Of a stretch of DNA of 64,000 nt, positions 43,721-52,520 are shown piece by piece. The translations under genes and the position numbers were made by a program. Positions within the stretch are counted from its first letter, which is position 1. Each line of letters begins with the position of its first letter. The notes beneath the pieces were generated by a model. The model was not told where the DNA came from and made no database searches. It saw only the letters and a program-made list of their open reading frames with translations. Source of the DNA: Marinicauda salina (GTDB lineage Bacteria; Pseudomonadota; Alphaproteobacteria; Caulobacterales; Maricaulaceae); NCBI RefSeq assembly GCF_003122085.1, contig NZ_QEXV01000001.1, forward strand, positions 682,001-746,000. The letters are read 5' to 3'.

Positions 43721-44794
43721 ATGTCGCGACCGCGCGTTCTCCTCGTCGGCGCGGGCCACGCCCACATGGAGGCGGCCCGTCAGGCTTCCCGCTTTGAGGA
43801 GGCCGGCATAGACGTCGCGCTCGTCGATCCGGGCGTGTTCCGTTACTCGGGCTCGGCCACGGCCGTGCTCGCCGGCGCGCTGGACGAGGCCGAGGCGTCC
43901 ATCGACCCGGCCGACCTGATGGCCGGCGCCGGCCGCTTTATCCGCGACTCCGTCGAGGCGATCGATCTCGACGCCGGCGTCGCGCGGCTGGCGAGCGGCG
44001 CGTCCGAGGCCTTCGATTTCGTCTCGCTCAACACCGGCAGCCGGGCGGTCTCGGGCGGGATCGACGCGGCGGCCGCCGTGCCGGTCAAGCCGATCGCCAA
44101 TCTCGCAAGACTGCGCGAGCGGGTGCTCGCTGCGGGCGCGCCCCTGTCCGTCGCCGTCATTGGCGGCGGGGCGACGGGCTGCGAAGTCGCGGCCAATCTC
44201 GCCGCGCTGGTCGGCGCGTGCGAGGCGGAACACGCCGTGACCCTGATCTCCGACGGGCCGCTGCTCGCCGACTGGCCCGCCCGCGGCGGCCGGCTCGCGG
44301 AGAAAAATCTGCGGGCGCGGGGCGTGACGATCGTCCGCGGCGCCGCGCGCACGGTCAGCGACGACGCGATCGAACTGGACGACGGAGACGCGATCGCAGC
44401 CGACATCGCGGTGCTGGCGGCCGGGCTGAAGGCGCAGGTCCCAGGGGGAATCGAGACCGCCGCCGGCGGCGTCGAGGTCGACGAGACGCTGCGCGCAATG
44501 CAGGACCGGCGCGTCTTCGCCGCGGGCGATTGCGCGGCGATCCTCGGCCATCCGCGCCCCAAGCTCGGCGTGTTCGGCGTGCGCGCCGCGCCGATCCTGG
44601 TCGACAACCTGATCGCCGCGGCGACCGGCGAGGGCGCGCTTCAGCGCTACCGGCCGCAGGGACGCTGGTTGTCCATTCTCGACATGGGCGACGGAACCGG
44701 GCTGGCGCGCTATGACGGCGTCGTCTTCGACGGCGCGCCCGCGCTCTGGCTCAAGCGCCGCATCGATCGCGGCTTCCTCGACCGATACAGGTGA
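43721..44794 (+). CDS. FAD-dependent pyridine nucleotide-disulfide oxidoreductase (NDH-2-like)
   Basis: The 357-residue protein starts with a dinucleotide-binding 'LLVGAGHAHMEAAR', has a second nucleotide fold 'VAVIGGGATGCEVAANLAA' and the C-terminal FAD motif 'RRVFAAGDCAAI'. No redox-active CxxC is seen, which fits NADH:quinone oxidoreductase-like (NDH-2/FSP1-type) enzymes. It has no membrane helix; such proteins bind membranes peripherally. Its stop overlaps the region just before the PhzF-type gene, giving a likely two-gene operon. Confidence 0.82.
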   Translation: MSRPRVLLVGAGHAHMEAARQASRFEEAGIDVALVDPGVFRYSGSATAVLAGALDEAEASIDPADLMAGAGRFIRDSVEAIDLDAGVARLASGASEAFDFVSLNTGSRAVSGGIDAAAAVPVKPIANLARLRERVLAAGAPLSVAVIGGGATGCEVAANLAALVGACEAEHAVTLISDGPLLADWPARGGRLAEKNLRARGVTIVRGAARTVSDDAIELDDGDAIAADIAVLAAGLKAQVPGGIETAAGGVEVDETLRAMQDRRVFAAGDCAAILGHPRPKLGVFGVRAAPILVDNLIAAATGEGALQRYRPQGRWLSILDMGDGTGLARYDGVVFDGAPALWLKRRIDRGFLDRYR

Positions 44795-44799
44795 GCACG

Positions 44800-45618
44800 A
44801 TGCTGGAAATTCCCTACGCCGAGCTTCATTCCTTTCCAGACGGCGACCGGCCGCACACGGGCAACCCCGCCGGGGTGGCGCTGCTCGAAGTACCGATCAG
44901 CGACGCCGACATGCTCGGCCTGGCCCAGTCGAACAACCTGTCCGAAACGGCCTTCCTCGTTCCGGGCGAGGCGGTCGATGTCTGGAATCTCCGCTGGTTC
45001 ACCCCGGGCTGCGAGGTGAGCCTGTGCGGCCACGCCACGCTGGCCGCGGCGGTCTGGTTGTTCGAGACCGGACGGGTCGCGGGCGAGACGGCCGGTTTCG
45101 ACACCGCGTCGGGGCGGCTCGCCGTGACGCGCGAGGCCGACGACGCCTTCGTCATGGACTTTCCCCGCGTCGATTTCCGGCCCGCCGAGCCGGATCCGGA
45201 CGTTGTCGCCGCGCTGGGCGCCGGCGCGCCGGAGGCCGCCTTCGATCTCGACCGCGTCCACGGCCCCGCCTACCGGATGTTCGTCTACGCCGACGAGGCG
45301 GCGGTCGCCGGTCTGAACCCGGACATCGCCGCGCTCGCCGCCGCCGGGGTCAACGTCATCGCCACCGCGCCGGGGGCGAGCGCCGACTTCGTCTCGCGCT
45401 TCTTCGCCCCCGCCTCCGGGGTGGCCGAGGATCCCGTCACCGGTTCGGCGCACTGCACGCTCGCGCCCTACTGGGCGGAGCGGCTCGGACGCGCCGAGCT
45501 CGCCGCCCGCCAGATCGGCCGCCGCCCCGGCGCGCTCAGGGTGCGCGCCAGGAATGACGGCCGGGTCGAGCTGATCGGGACGGCGCGGCGCTATCTCGAC
45601 GGCGTCATCCGTCTCTGA
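44800..45618 (+). CDS. PhzF family isomerase/epimerase-like protein
   Basis: The 272-residue protein shows the two-fold PhzF diaminopimelate-epimerase-like architecture: 'GNPAGVALLE', 'TAFLVPG', 'LRWFTPGCEVSLCGHATLAAA' and 'EDPVTGSAHCTLAPYW'. PhzF acts in phenazine synthesis, but this wide family mostly has unknown substrates and no other phenazine genes are present. ATG 44800 has AGGTGA 5 bases upstream and is preferred over GTG 44791, which overlaps the upstream stop. Confidence 0.88.
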   Translation: MLEIPYAELHSFPDGDRPHTGNPAGVALLEVPISDADMLGLAQSNNLSETAFLVPGEAVDVWNLRWFTPGCEVSLCGHATLAAAVWLFETGRVAGETAGFDTASGRLAVTREADDAFVMDFPRVDFRPAEPDPDVVAALGAGAPEAAFDLDRVHGPAYRMFVYADEAAVAGLNPDIAALAAAGVNVIATAPGASADFVSRFFAPASGVAEDPVTGSAHCTLAPYWAERLGRAELAARQIGRRPGALRVRARNDGRVELIGTARRYLDGVIRL

Positions 45619-45694
45619 GACGCGTCGGCGGCTTGCAGGCGGCCGGCTGTGCGCTAGCGTGAAACGCGGCGTTGAAGAGGCGATCGGGATCGAG

Positions 45695-46786
45695 ATGGCG
45701 AGCCGGGCCGTGCTGCTGGTCATTGTTCTCGTGGCGCTCGCGGCGGCCCGGGCGGTCGCCCAGGCGCCGCCCGAGGGGATCGAGACCGATTGGTGCGACA
45801 CCGCGTTCAACGGCGTGTGCGAGGATCCCGCGCTCGGCGGTCCGGCCCGCTGCGCGGCGAGAACCGACCGCACCGACTGCCGCGGGCGCGACCGCGCGGT
45901 GCAGGTCGGCGGCGTCTTCTTCGGACGCGACGACCGCGTCCTCATGGACACCGCAGTCTATCCCTGGTCGGCGATCGGTTCGCTTCGGTTCGAGGCCGGC
46001 GCGGGGTGCAGCGGCGCGCTGATCGGCCCCAGCACGGTTCTGACGGCGGCCCACTGCGTGGTGGCCGAGGACGGGCTGGCGCCCGAGGGCGAGTTCGTCA
46101 CCGCGCGCGATCATCCCGGCGGCCCGTTTAAGGCGCGCGTCCTGGACGCCCACGTGCTCGCAATGCTCGAGGAAGACGCGGATTTCGACGCCCTGATGTA
46201 CGAGAACATCGACTGGGCCCTGGTGCGGCTGGACCGGCCGCTGGGCGAGGAGCTCGGCTATCTCCCGGTGGAGGTCGTGCGCGACAACCGGCCCCTCCGC
46301 CGCGACCTCGTCAGCGCGCTCGCCCTCGTCGTCATCGCCGTCGTGGCCGCGGCCGCGACGGAGGGCGGGACGCGCAAGGGGTTCGCGGCGTTCGCCGTGC
46401 TCGCGGCCGTCGCGCTGGGCGTTTTCGGCTATCGCGCCGTGTTCGGCTACGACCCGCGCGACGAGCGCGTCTGGCAGGCGGGCTATTCCTGGGACACCGG
46501 CGACAACCTGTCGGGCAATACGGATTGCCGGATACTGGATTTCAGGCCGTCCGGCCTGATCGGGCACGATTGCGACATCGTGGGCGGCGATTCCGGCTCG
46601 CCGCTTCTCGTGCGGCGCGGCGAGGACTGGGCGATCATCGGCGTGGCGTCCTCGGTCGTTCAGCGCGCGCCGCGCGATCTCCCGCCCGGCGCGGTTGCGC
46701 CTTTCGCCCGGGATCACCGGGCCTACGCCGTCTCCGCGGTGCGGACGCCGGACCCCGACGAGGCGTTCGGCGGCCCCGCGGAGTGA
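45695..46786 (+). CDS. Trypsin-like serine protease interrupted by a predicted membrane hairpin
   Basis: The 363-residue protein has a signal peptide (1-23, ending AVAQA), one cysteine repeat (C34-C62) and a chymotrypsin-fold domain. The triad is H120 ('LTAAHC'), D173 ('NIDWALV') and S300 ('GGDSGSP'). Between Asp and Ser, residues 205-248 hold two strongly hydrophobic stretches (about 205-222 and 229-248) joined by 'TEGGTRKG'; the paralogue at 47520 has a short loop there. The insert could make the protease a membrane-embedded enzyme or be cleaved out. ATG 45695 fits the signal peptide; earlier starts do not. Confidence 0.8.
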   Translation: MASRAVLLVIVLVALAAARAVAQAPPEGIETDWCDTAFNGVCEDPALGGPARCAARTDRTDCRGRDRAVQVGGVFFGRDDRVLMDTAVYPWSAIGSLRFEAGAGCSGALIGPSTVLTAAHCVVAEDGLAPEGEFVTARDHPGGPFKARVLDAHVLAMLEEDADFDALMYENIDWALVRLDRPLGEELGYLPVEVVRDNRPLRRDLVSALALVVIAVVAAAATEGGTRKGFAAFAVLAAVALGVFGYRAVFGYDPRDERVWQAGYSWDTGDNLSGNTDCRILDFRPSGLIGHDCDIVGGDSGSPLLVRRGEDWAIIGVASSVVQRAPRDLPPGAVAPFARDHRAYAVSAVRTPDPDEAFGGPAE

Positions 46787-46856
46787 CGCGGCTGAGCGCA
46801 CGGCCATGCCTGGAAGGCGACACGGCCGCGCGCCGCCACGAGGGCGTCATCCGGCT

Positions 46857-47336
46857 CTAGTAGCGGAACCTGAAGGTCGTGTGACGGCCGTAGCGGCCGT
46901 GATGGCGGCCGCGGCCGTAGCGCACCTCGACGCGGACCGGACCCCAGCGCGTCTGGACGTAATAGCCGCCGGCGCGCCGGCTCCAGTAGGCCGTGTCGGG
47001 GCGCAGCCGGTCGCCGGTGCGGCCCATGCGGCGCTCGCGATGGCTGGGCACGTAGTCCCACGCCCATTCGGGACAGCGCAGCACGCGCCGGTCGCGCCGG
47101 TCGTGGCCGCGGTGATGACGGCCATAGCGATTATAGCCCCGGTGATGGCGCCCGTAGCGGCGGTCGCGGCGATCGTCGCGCAGGTCGGGACAGGCCGCGG
47201 CGTTGACGACGAAATGGCCTTCCGGGCCGTTCCAGCCGCGCGAGCCGGAATGTCGGGCCTCGGCGTCAGGGGCGAGCATCGCGGCGCCGGCGAAGGCCAG
47301 CGCGGCGGATGCGGCGAGCGTGGATAGCTTGATCAT
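46857..47336 (-). CDS. Small secreted His/Arg/Tyr-rich protein
   Basis: The 159-residue protein has a signal peptide (about 1-27, ending AEA). The mature part is strongly basic, with an internal repeat 'RYGRHHRG' / 'RYGRHHRG' (about 61-77) and a C-terminal 'YGRGRHHGRYGRH'. Two cysteines (C49, C88) could pair. It lies between two serine protease genes on the opposite strand. The His-rich repeats could bind metal or polyanions. No family recognised. Confidence 0.65.
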   Translation of the reverse strand: MIKLSTLAASAALAFAGAAMLAPDAEARHSGSRGWNGPEGHFVVNAAACPDLRDDRRDRRYGRHHRGYNRYGRHHRGHDRRDRRVLRCPEWAWDYVPSHRERRMGRTGDRLRPDTAYWSRRAGGYYVQTRWGPVRVEVRYGRGRHHGRYGRHTTFRFRY

Positions 47337-47519
47337 GTCTGGGCTCCTTCGCGACTTCGGGTCGCCGATATCGCCGCGCAGACTCGCAAACCGCGCCTGA
47401 ACCGCGGGTGGCGGTCCGGTTCACCGGGGGTTCACCTAGCTGAACGAGGCTGGGCGAAAGGGGATGATTTGCGCGGCCGGCCGTGCGGGCTAGGCTGGGC
47501 GTCACGAGGGGAGACCGCC

Positions 47520-48833
47520 ATGCGCGCTGCGCTTTTCAGCCTTCTTGTCCTGGCGTTTGGAGCGACTGCGCCCGGCTTCGCCCAGTCCGCCGAGCTTCTC
47601 GGCTCGCCGCCCGAAGCGGGCGAACGGCTCGGCTCTGGCGATTTCGCCCGCCTGCTGCAGCGCGTCGCCAAGCCCGCCAAGCCGGGCGTCACCGCGCCGG
47701 TCGGCGACGATTCCTGTCGCTTCGCCAATGACCGCGAATGCGACGAGCCCGGCGTCGGCACCGGCGCCTGCCGGGCGGGGACGGACCATTCCGACTGCTG
47801 GCGCATCATGACCGGCCGCGAGGACGATTCCTGCCGCTGGTCCAATGACGGCGAGTGCGACGAGCCGCGCTTCGGCACCGGGGCGTGCACGCAGGGTACG
47901 GACCTGTCCGACTGCGGCGACGTCTCCCATCTGCGCTTTCGCAACGACACCTGCGACACGGCCTTCGACGGCGTCTGCAACGAGCCCGGCCTCGGCGACG
48001 GAACGTGCGAAGAGCGCACCGACCGCGCCGACTGCGCCGGCCGGGACCGGCCCGCGACGATCAACGACCACTTCTTCGGCCGCGACGACCGGGTGCTGAT
48101 GGACACCGGCGAGTTTCCGTGGAGCGTGGTCGGCTACGTGACGTTCGAGGCCGGCGGGACCTGCACGGCGACGCTCGTCGCCCCGGACGTGCTGGTGACG
48201 GCCTCGCACTGCGTCCATGACGACGGCCGGCTGGCGCCGGCGGGTCAGTTCACGACCGGCGAGGACCTGCCCGGCGGGCCGCGCACCGCCCGCGTCATCG
48301 ATCATCTGATCGACCCCGACTGGGACGGCGCGCGGTTTTCCGAGACCGACCAGGCCGACGGCACGGACTGGGCGCTGTTGCGCATTGACCGGCGCCTTGG
48401 CGACGAGCTCGGCCATGTCGGCGCGCTCGATCTCGTCCGCGCCCGCGGCGAGGCCGGCGCCCGGCGGGCGCGCATATGGCAGGCGGGCTATTCCTGGGAC
48501 ACTGGCGACAGCCTGTCGGGCAACACCGACTGCCGGATCCTGACCGTCTATGACGACGACACCATGGCCCATGACTGCGACACCACGCGCGGGGATTCGG
48601 GCTCGCCCTTCATGGTCGAGGCCGACGGCGACTGGTTCGTCGTCGCCACCGACTCGAACTTCCGCTCCAACCCGGACGGGCCGTTCATCTACATCGCCGC
48701 GCGCAGCGAGGCCTGGATCGACTATCTTGACGATTTCGCCGCCGGCCGCATCGGCGCGGGCGGACTTCGCCCCGCCGGGCCGGGCAAGCCCGGCGCGCCG
48801 GTCACGCGCAAGCCGCCCCGGTCGGGCGACTAG
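47520..48833 (+). CDS. Secreted trypsin-like serine protease with three N-terminal cysteine repeats
   Basis: The 437-residue protein has a signal peptide (1-22), then three repeats of about 32-40 residues (62-93, 102-132, 142-172) with the pattern C-x4-ND-x-ECDEP-x4-TGAC-x4-TD-x-SDC. A chymotrypsin-fold domain follows, with H230 ('VTASHC'), D283 ('GTDWALL') and S360 ('RGDSGSP'). A proline-rich basic tail (410-437) ends the chain. It is a paralogue of the 45695 protease, sharing 'IWQAGYSWDTGDSLSGNTDCRIL'-like sequence, but without the hydrophobic insert. GAGGGGAG precedes ATG 47520. Confidence 0.85.
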   Translation: MRAALFSLLVLAFGATAPGFAQSAELLGSPPEAGERLGSGDFARLLQRVAKPAKPGVTAPVGDDSCRFANDRECDEPGVGTGACRAGTDHSDCWRIMTGREDDSCRWSNDGECDEPRFGTGACTQGTDLSDCGDVSHLRFRNDTCDTAFDGVCNEPGLGDGTCEERTDRADCAGRDRPATINDHFFGRDDRVLMDTGEFPWSVVGYVTFEAGGTCTATLVAPDVLVTASHCVHDDGRLAPAGQFTTGEDLPGGPRTARVIDHLIDPDWDGARFSETDQADGTDWALLRIDRRLGDELGHVGALDLVRARGEAGARRARIWQAGYSWDTGDSLSGNTDCRILTVYDDDTMAHDCDTTRGDSGSPFMVEADGDWFVVATDSNFRSNPDGPFIYIAARSEAWIDYLDDFAAGRIGAGGLRPAGPGKPGAPVTRKPPRSGD

Positions 48834-48937
48834 AATTCGCGCCGGCTCCGGAAATCGAAAGAGTTTCGCCTTTCGGCTGCGTCGATTAGCCTGAGAACGA
48901 CCGGGGATGGGAGGACGCTTAAGGCGTCGAGCGCGAC

Positions 48938-49633
48938 ATGACTGCACGCGAAACCGAGGAAACCCTGATTCCCGACTGGGCCGCGCCGGTCTATCTCGTC
49001 GTCTCGGCGGCTTGCGCCTTCGCCTTCCTCGCGCTCGATCTCACGACCACGTCGATGCCGGGGATGGCCGCCCTGAAGGCGGTGGGGATCGTGATGCTGG
49101 CGGCCTATGCGGGGTTCAGCCGGGCGCCGCTTCTGGCGCTCGCGCTCGTCCTGTCGGCGTGCGGCGACTACGCGCTCGAGATGCAGCCCGCCCGGCTCGC
49201 CGCCGGGATCGGCTTTTTCGGCGCGGCGCATCTGGCCTACATCGCCATCTTCGCCGGCTTGATCCTCGGAAGGGGCTGGCGCCGCGACGGGCTGGTGCTC
49301 GCCGGCGCGCTCGTCGTCTACGGCGCGGCGATGATCTGGTGGTTGAGGCCCTATATGGGCGGGCTGGCCGGCCCGGCGATCGCCTACAACGTGATCATTC
49401 TCGCCATGGCGATCTGCGCCGCGCTGGTGCGCGGCCCGCGCCTGATCCTGCTCGGCGCGCTGCTCTTCGTGATCTCGGATTCGATCCTCGGGGCGAGCTG
49501 GTTCCGCGAACTCAACGTCGCCTGGGGACGCTTCGACCTCGACGGCGCGGCGGTGTGGACGACCTACTATCTCGCCCAGGCCGCGCTCGCCGTCGGGATC
49601 GTGAGAGCGAAGGCCGACGACGAGGCGGACTGA
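48938..49633 (+). CDS. Lysoplasmalogenase-like (YhhN family) membrane protein
   Basis: The 231-residue protein has about eight predicted membrane helices and the YhhN/TMEM86 pattern: 'KAVGIVMLAAYAGF', 'LVLSACGDYALEM', 'GIGFFGAAHLAYIAIF' and 'FVISDSILGASWF'. The acidic residues in 'GDYALE' and 'SDSIL' are the conserved catalytic candidates. The family hydrolyses lyso-ether lipids. It converges with rpoH, ending 10 bp away. Confidence 0.85.
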   Translation: MTARETEETLIPDWAAPVYLVVSAACAFAFLALDLTTTSMPGMAALKAVGIVMLAAYAGFSRAPLLALALVLSACGDYALEMQPARLAAGIGFFGAAHLAYIAIFAGLILGRGWRRDGLVLAGALVVYGAAMIWWLRPYMGGLAGPAIAYNVIILAMAICAALVRGPRLILLGALLFVISDSILGASWFRELNVAWGRFDLDGAAVWTTYYLAQAALAVGIVRAKADDEAD

Positions 49634-49643
49634 GCGCCGGCGA

Positions 49644-50531
49644 TTACGCCGGCATCAGGCCTTCTTCCTCGGCCAGGCGCTTCATCTCGGTCTGCAGCTT
49701 CTCGAAGGCGCGCACCTCGATCTGGCGGATGCGCTCGCGGCTGACGCCGTAGACCTGCGCGAGCTCCTCCAGCGTCTTGGGCTCCTCGGTGAGCCGGCGC
49801 TCCTCGATGATGTGCTTTTCGCGCTCGTTGAGCACGCCCATCGCCTCCTGAAGCAGCGTCATGCGCGTGTCGAACTCGTCGGACTGGACGAGTTCCTCCT
49901 CGGCGGTCTCGGCGGCCTCGTCGGTGAGCCAGTCCTGCCACTCGGCCTCGCTTTCGGCGCGCAGCGGCGCGTTGAGCGAGGCGTCGGGACCGGACAGCCG
50001 GCGGTTCATCGAGATCACGTCGTCGTCGGTGACGCCGAGCTTGGTGGCGATCTCCTCGACCTGCTCGGGGCGCAGATCGCCCTCATCGAGCGCCTTCATC
50101 TGGCTCTTCATCCGGCGCAGGTTGAAGAACAGCTTCTTCTGCGCCGCCGTCGTGCCCATCTTCACCAGCGACCAGGAGCGCAGGATGTATTCCTGGATCG
50201 AGGCCCGGATCCACCACATGGCGTAGGTCGCCAGGCGGAAGCCCTTGTCGGGATCGAATTTCTTGACCGCCTGCATCAGCCCGACATTGCCCTCCGAGAT
50301 CACCTCGGCCACCGGCAGGCCGTAGCCGCGATAGCCCATGGCGATCTTGGCCACCAGGCGCAGGTGCGAGGTGACGAGCTTGTGGGCGGCCTCGGCGTCC
50401 TCGTGCTCGCGCCAGCGCTTGGCGAGCATGAACTCCTCGTCCTTCTCCAGCATCGGGAATTTCCGGATCTCGGCGAGATAGCGCGACAGTCCGGCTTCCG
50501 GCGAGATCGACAATGCGGGCGCGTTCGCCAT
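49644..50531 (-). CDS. rpoH: RNA polymerase sigma-32 factor RpoH
   Basis: The 295-residue protein has sigma region 2 ('GYRGYGLPVAEVISEGNVGLMQAVKKFDPDKGFRLATYAMWWIRASIQEYIL'-type core), the RpoH box 'AQKKLFFNLRRMK', and region 4 ending 'VYGVSRERIRQIEVRAFEKLQ'. It directs heat-shock transcription. ATG 50531 is set by homology. Upstream is an inverted repeat GCGCCTG-N10-CAGGCGC (50669-50692) in a region carrying A/T tracts, possibly part of rpoH control. Confidence 0.95.
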   Translation of the reverse strand: MANAPALSISPEAGLSRYLAEIRKFPMLEKDEEFMLAKRWREHEDAEAAHKLVTSHLRLVAKIAMGYRGYGLPVAEVISEGNVGLMQAVKKFDPDKGFRLATYAMWWIRASIQEYILRSWSLVKMGTTAAQKKLFFNLRRMKSQMKALDEGDLRPEQVEEIATKLGVTDDDVISMNRRLSGPDASLNAPLRAESEAEWQDWLTDEAAETAEEELVQSDEFDTRMTLLQEAMGVLNEREKHIIEERRLTEEPKTLEELAQVYGVSRERIRQIEVRAFEKLQTEMKRLAEEEGLMPA

Positions 50532-50765
50532 TCTTCCTCTCTCCCTTGAAGACCCGCCCCCGGCGGGGCCTTCCCCGTTCGCTGCATCGCAGCGAACCGG
50601 CCATGTATGTAACGCATCGCGGCGGCGCGAGGTTCTCACTTTGTATTGAAACCGGGTGTGACCTTTTTGCGCCTGTTCATTTTTGCAGGCGCGAAGGCGG
50701 CGGGAAAGTGACGTTTCGGAAAGGTCGTCTTGCCAGCCGCCGCCGGCCCGCCTAACCGTGCGGCC

Positions 50766-51284
50766 ATGATCGCCGCCATTCGATCCTGCGCGCCCGGCGA
50801 CGAGGCCGCGCTCGCCCTCGTCGGCGCGGCGACCTTTCTCGAGAGCTATTCCGGCGTCATCGACGGCGACGCCATCGTGCGCCATTGCGCCGAGCGCCAG
50901 ACGCCCGACTACTACGCCGCCGCGCTGGCCGACGCGCGCCAGGCCCTGTGGATCGCCGAGATGGACCCTGGCGCCGCGCCGGTGGGCTATCTCCATCTTT
51001 CCCCGCCGGACCTGCCCGTGCCGACGGGGCCGGACGACGTCGAGATCAAGCGCATCTACGTGCTCTCGAAGCTGCAGCGCTCCGGCCTCGGCCGGCGCCT
51101 GCTCGACGCCGCGGTCGACCACGCCCGCGCGGCGGGCAAGCGCACGCTCTTCCTGGGCGTCTACAAGGGAAACGAGCGCGCGCTGGCCTTCTACGGCGCG
51201 ACCGGGTTCGAGGCCGTGGGCGAGCGCGAGTTCGAGGTCGGCGGACGCATCTATTCCGACTGGGTGATGGCCAAGGCGGTTTAG
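50766..51284 (+). CDS. GNAT family N-acetyltransferase
   Basis: The 172-residue protein has the GNAT acetyl-CoA pyrophosphate-binding loop 'LQRSGLGRRLLDAA', preceded by beta-4 'VEIKRIYVL' and followed by 'NERALAFYGATGFEAVGE'. Substrate is unknown. ATG 50766 is chosen over 50730, which lacks an SD. It sits between rpoH and the convergent 2OG-oxygenase fusion. Confidence 0.85.
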   Translation: MIAAIRSCAPGDEAALALVGAATFLESYSGVIDGDAIVRHCAERQTPDYYAAALADARQALWIAEMDPGAAPVGYLHLSPPDLPVPTGPDDVEIKRIYVLSKLQRSGLGRRLLDAAVDHARAAGKRTLFLGVYKGNERALAFYGATGFEAVGEREFEVGGRIYSDWVMAKAV

Positions 51285-51288
51285 CCGC

Positions 51289-52425
51289 TCACCCTGTCGC
51301 GCGGCCGGCCTGCTGCAGGCTTTGATCGTTGAAGAAGTGGCTGATCAGGTTGTAGCGCACGCCGCGCGTGGTCTCGGCGATCTCGTGCAGCAGGGCCGAG
51401 GAGAAGACCAGAGCCGTGCCCGGCGCGCCGCGATAGCCCTGCTCGGCGTACTCGCGGAACACCAGCTCGCCGCCCTCGTAATCGTCGTTGAGGCTGATCG
51501 ACAGCGCGAAGCGCCGATACGCCGTCGCCGGGGCGACATTGTCGCGATGGCCGACCTCGACGCCTTCGCGGGCGCCGGCGTAACGCGCGATGTGCAGATC
51601 CTCGCGGCGCGTCACCTGGAAGGCGAAGGCCTTGGCGATCATCGGGATCACGCGCGCATTGAGCTTCTCGTCGATGCGCCGGGCGAGCGCGGCGTCCTTG
51701 ATCACGTGATCGACGCGGTCCTGGCGGTTGTAGTCATAGACCGGCAGCTTGTAGTCGGACGCGTCGCCGGCGGGAGGCTTGTCGATGCGGAACTCGCCCT
51801 GGCTCTCGAAATGCGCGATCAGATCGCGGCAATCCTCCGGATCCAGCGCGTGCGGCACGATCAGCACCGGCGCGTGACCGGGAATCCAGCCTTCCGCCCG
51901 GCGGCCTTCCTCGTGAAGATCGCGGGCCGCGTTCTCGGCGGCCTCGATCGCGGGATCATCTTCCATGATCAGCCTCACTTGTCGCTGCGCGGTCACGACG
52001 ACCAGCCGCAATGCGATCCGCTCGGGAATGTCGCGCCCCTTGCACAGCCCATACTGGGCGAACACCGCCCCCGTCGCGTCGCCGCAGATCGGGGCCTGGA
52101 GCCCGCTCGCGCGTTTCGCCTCGCGCGCGGCCGGCGCGCTGGTGTCGGAGCTGACGACCACCAGATTGGCGCCCAGCGCCTCGAGCGAAGCCTCTCGAGC
52201 CGCCAGCGCGGTCAGGCGCTCGCGGGTCGCGTCATCGGCCAGCGACCCGCAGAAGGCGATGAGCAGCGTCCGGCCGGCGAAGGCGTCCTCGAACAGGTTC
52301 AGCGTCCGGCCGCGCTCGTCATAGAGCGTGGCGTCGGCGGCGATGTCGCCGGGCGCCGGCGTATGGGTGTACGCGGCCAGAAGGGGCGCGGCGAGCGCGT
52401 GCGCGGGTTCCGGGGCGGTCAGCAT
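51289..52425 (-). CDS. Degenerate peroxiredoxin domain fused to a 2OG-Fe(II) prolyl-4-hydroxylase-like oxygenase
   Basis: Residues about 20-170 of this 378-residue protein resemble an AhpC/TSA thioredoxin fold ('PAPGDIAADATLYDERGRTLNL', 'LLIAFCG', 'VVVSSDT'). The usual TxxC peroxidatic motif is absent, though C59 is near that place. Residues about 185-365 form a 2OG-Fe(II) oxygenase with iron ligands H293-x-D295 ('GHRDNV') and H347, and R357 for 2-oxoglutarate. The oxygenase half looks active; the redox half may only sense or bind. Confidence 0.82.
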   Translation of the reverse strand: MLTAPEPAHALAAPLLAAYTHTPAPGDIAADATLYDERGRTLNLFEDAFAGRTLLIAFCGSLADDATRERLTALAAREASLEALGANLVVVSSDTSAPAAREAKRASGLQAPICGDATGAVFAQYGLCKGRDIPERIALRLVVVTAQRQVRLIMEDDPAIEAAENAARDLHEEGRRAEGWIPGHAPVLIVPHALDPEDCRDLIAHFESQGEFRIDKPPAGDASDYKLPVYDYNRQDRVDHVIKDAALARRIDEKLNARVIPMIAKAFAFQVTRREDLHIARYAGAREGVEVGHRDNVAPATAYRRFALSISLNDDYEGGELVFREYAEQGYRGAPGTALVFSSALLHEIAETTRGVRYNLISHFFNDQSLQQAGRATG

Positions 52426-52520
52426 CAGCTTACGCTACACGCCCCGCGCGCCTCGAGAAAGTGGACCGCTGGAAGCGGCGGTTACGTTCGATCACGTCCC
52501 GGACAGTTCTCGGCCGCCCC

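Noticed and set aside
43721-45618. FAD oxidoreductase plus PhzF as a phenazine biosynthesis cluster
   Set aside because: No other phz genes are present and PhzF-like proteins are widespread with unrelated roles.
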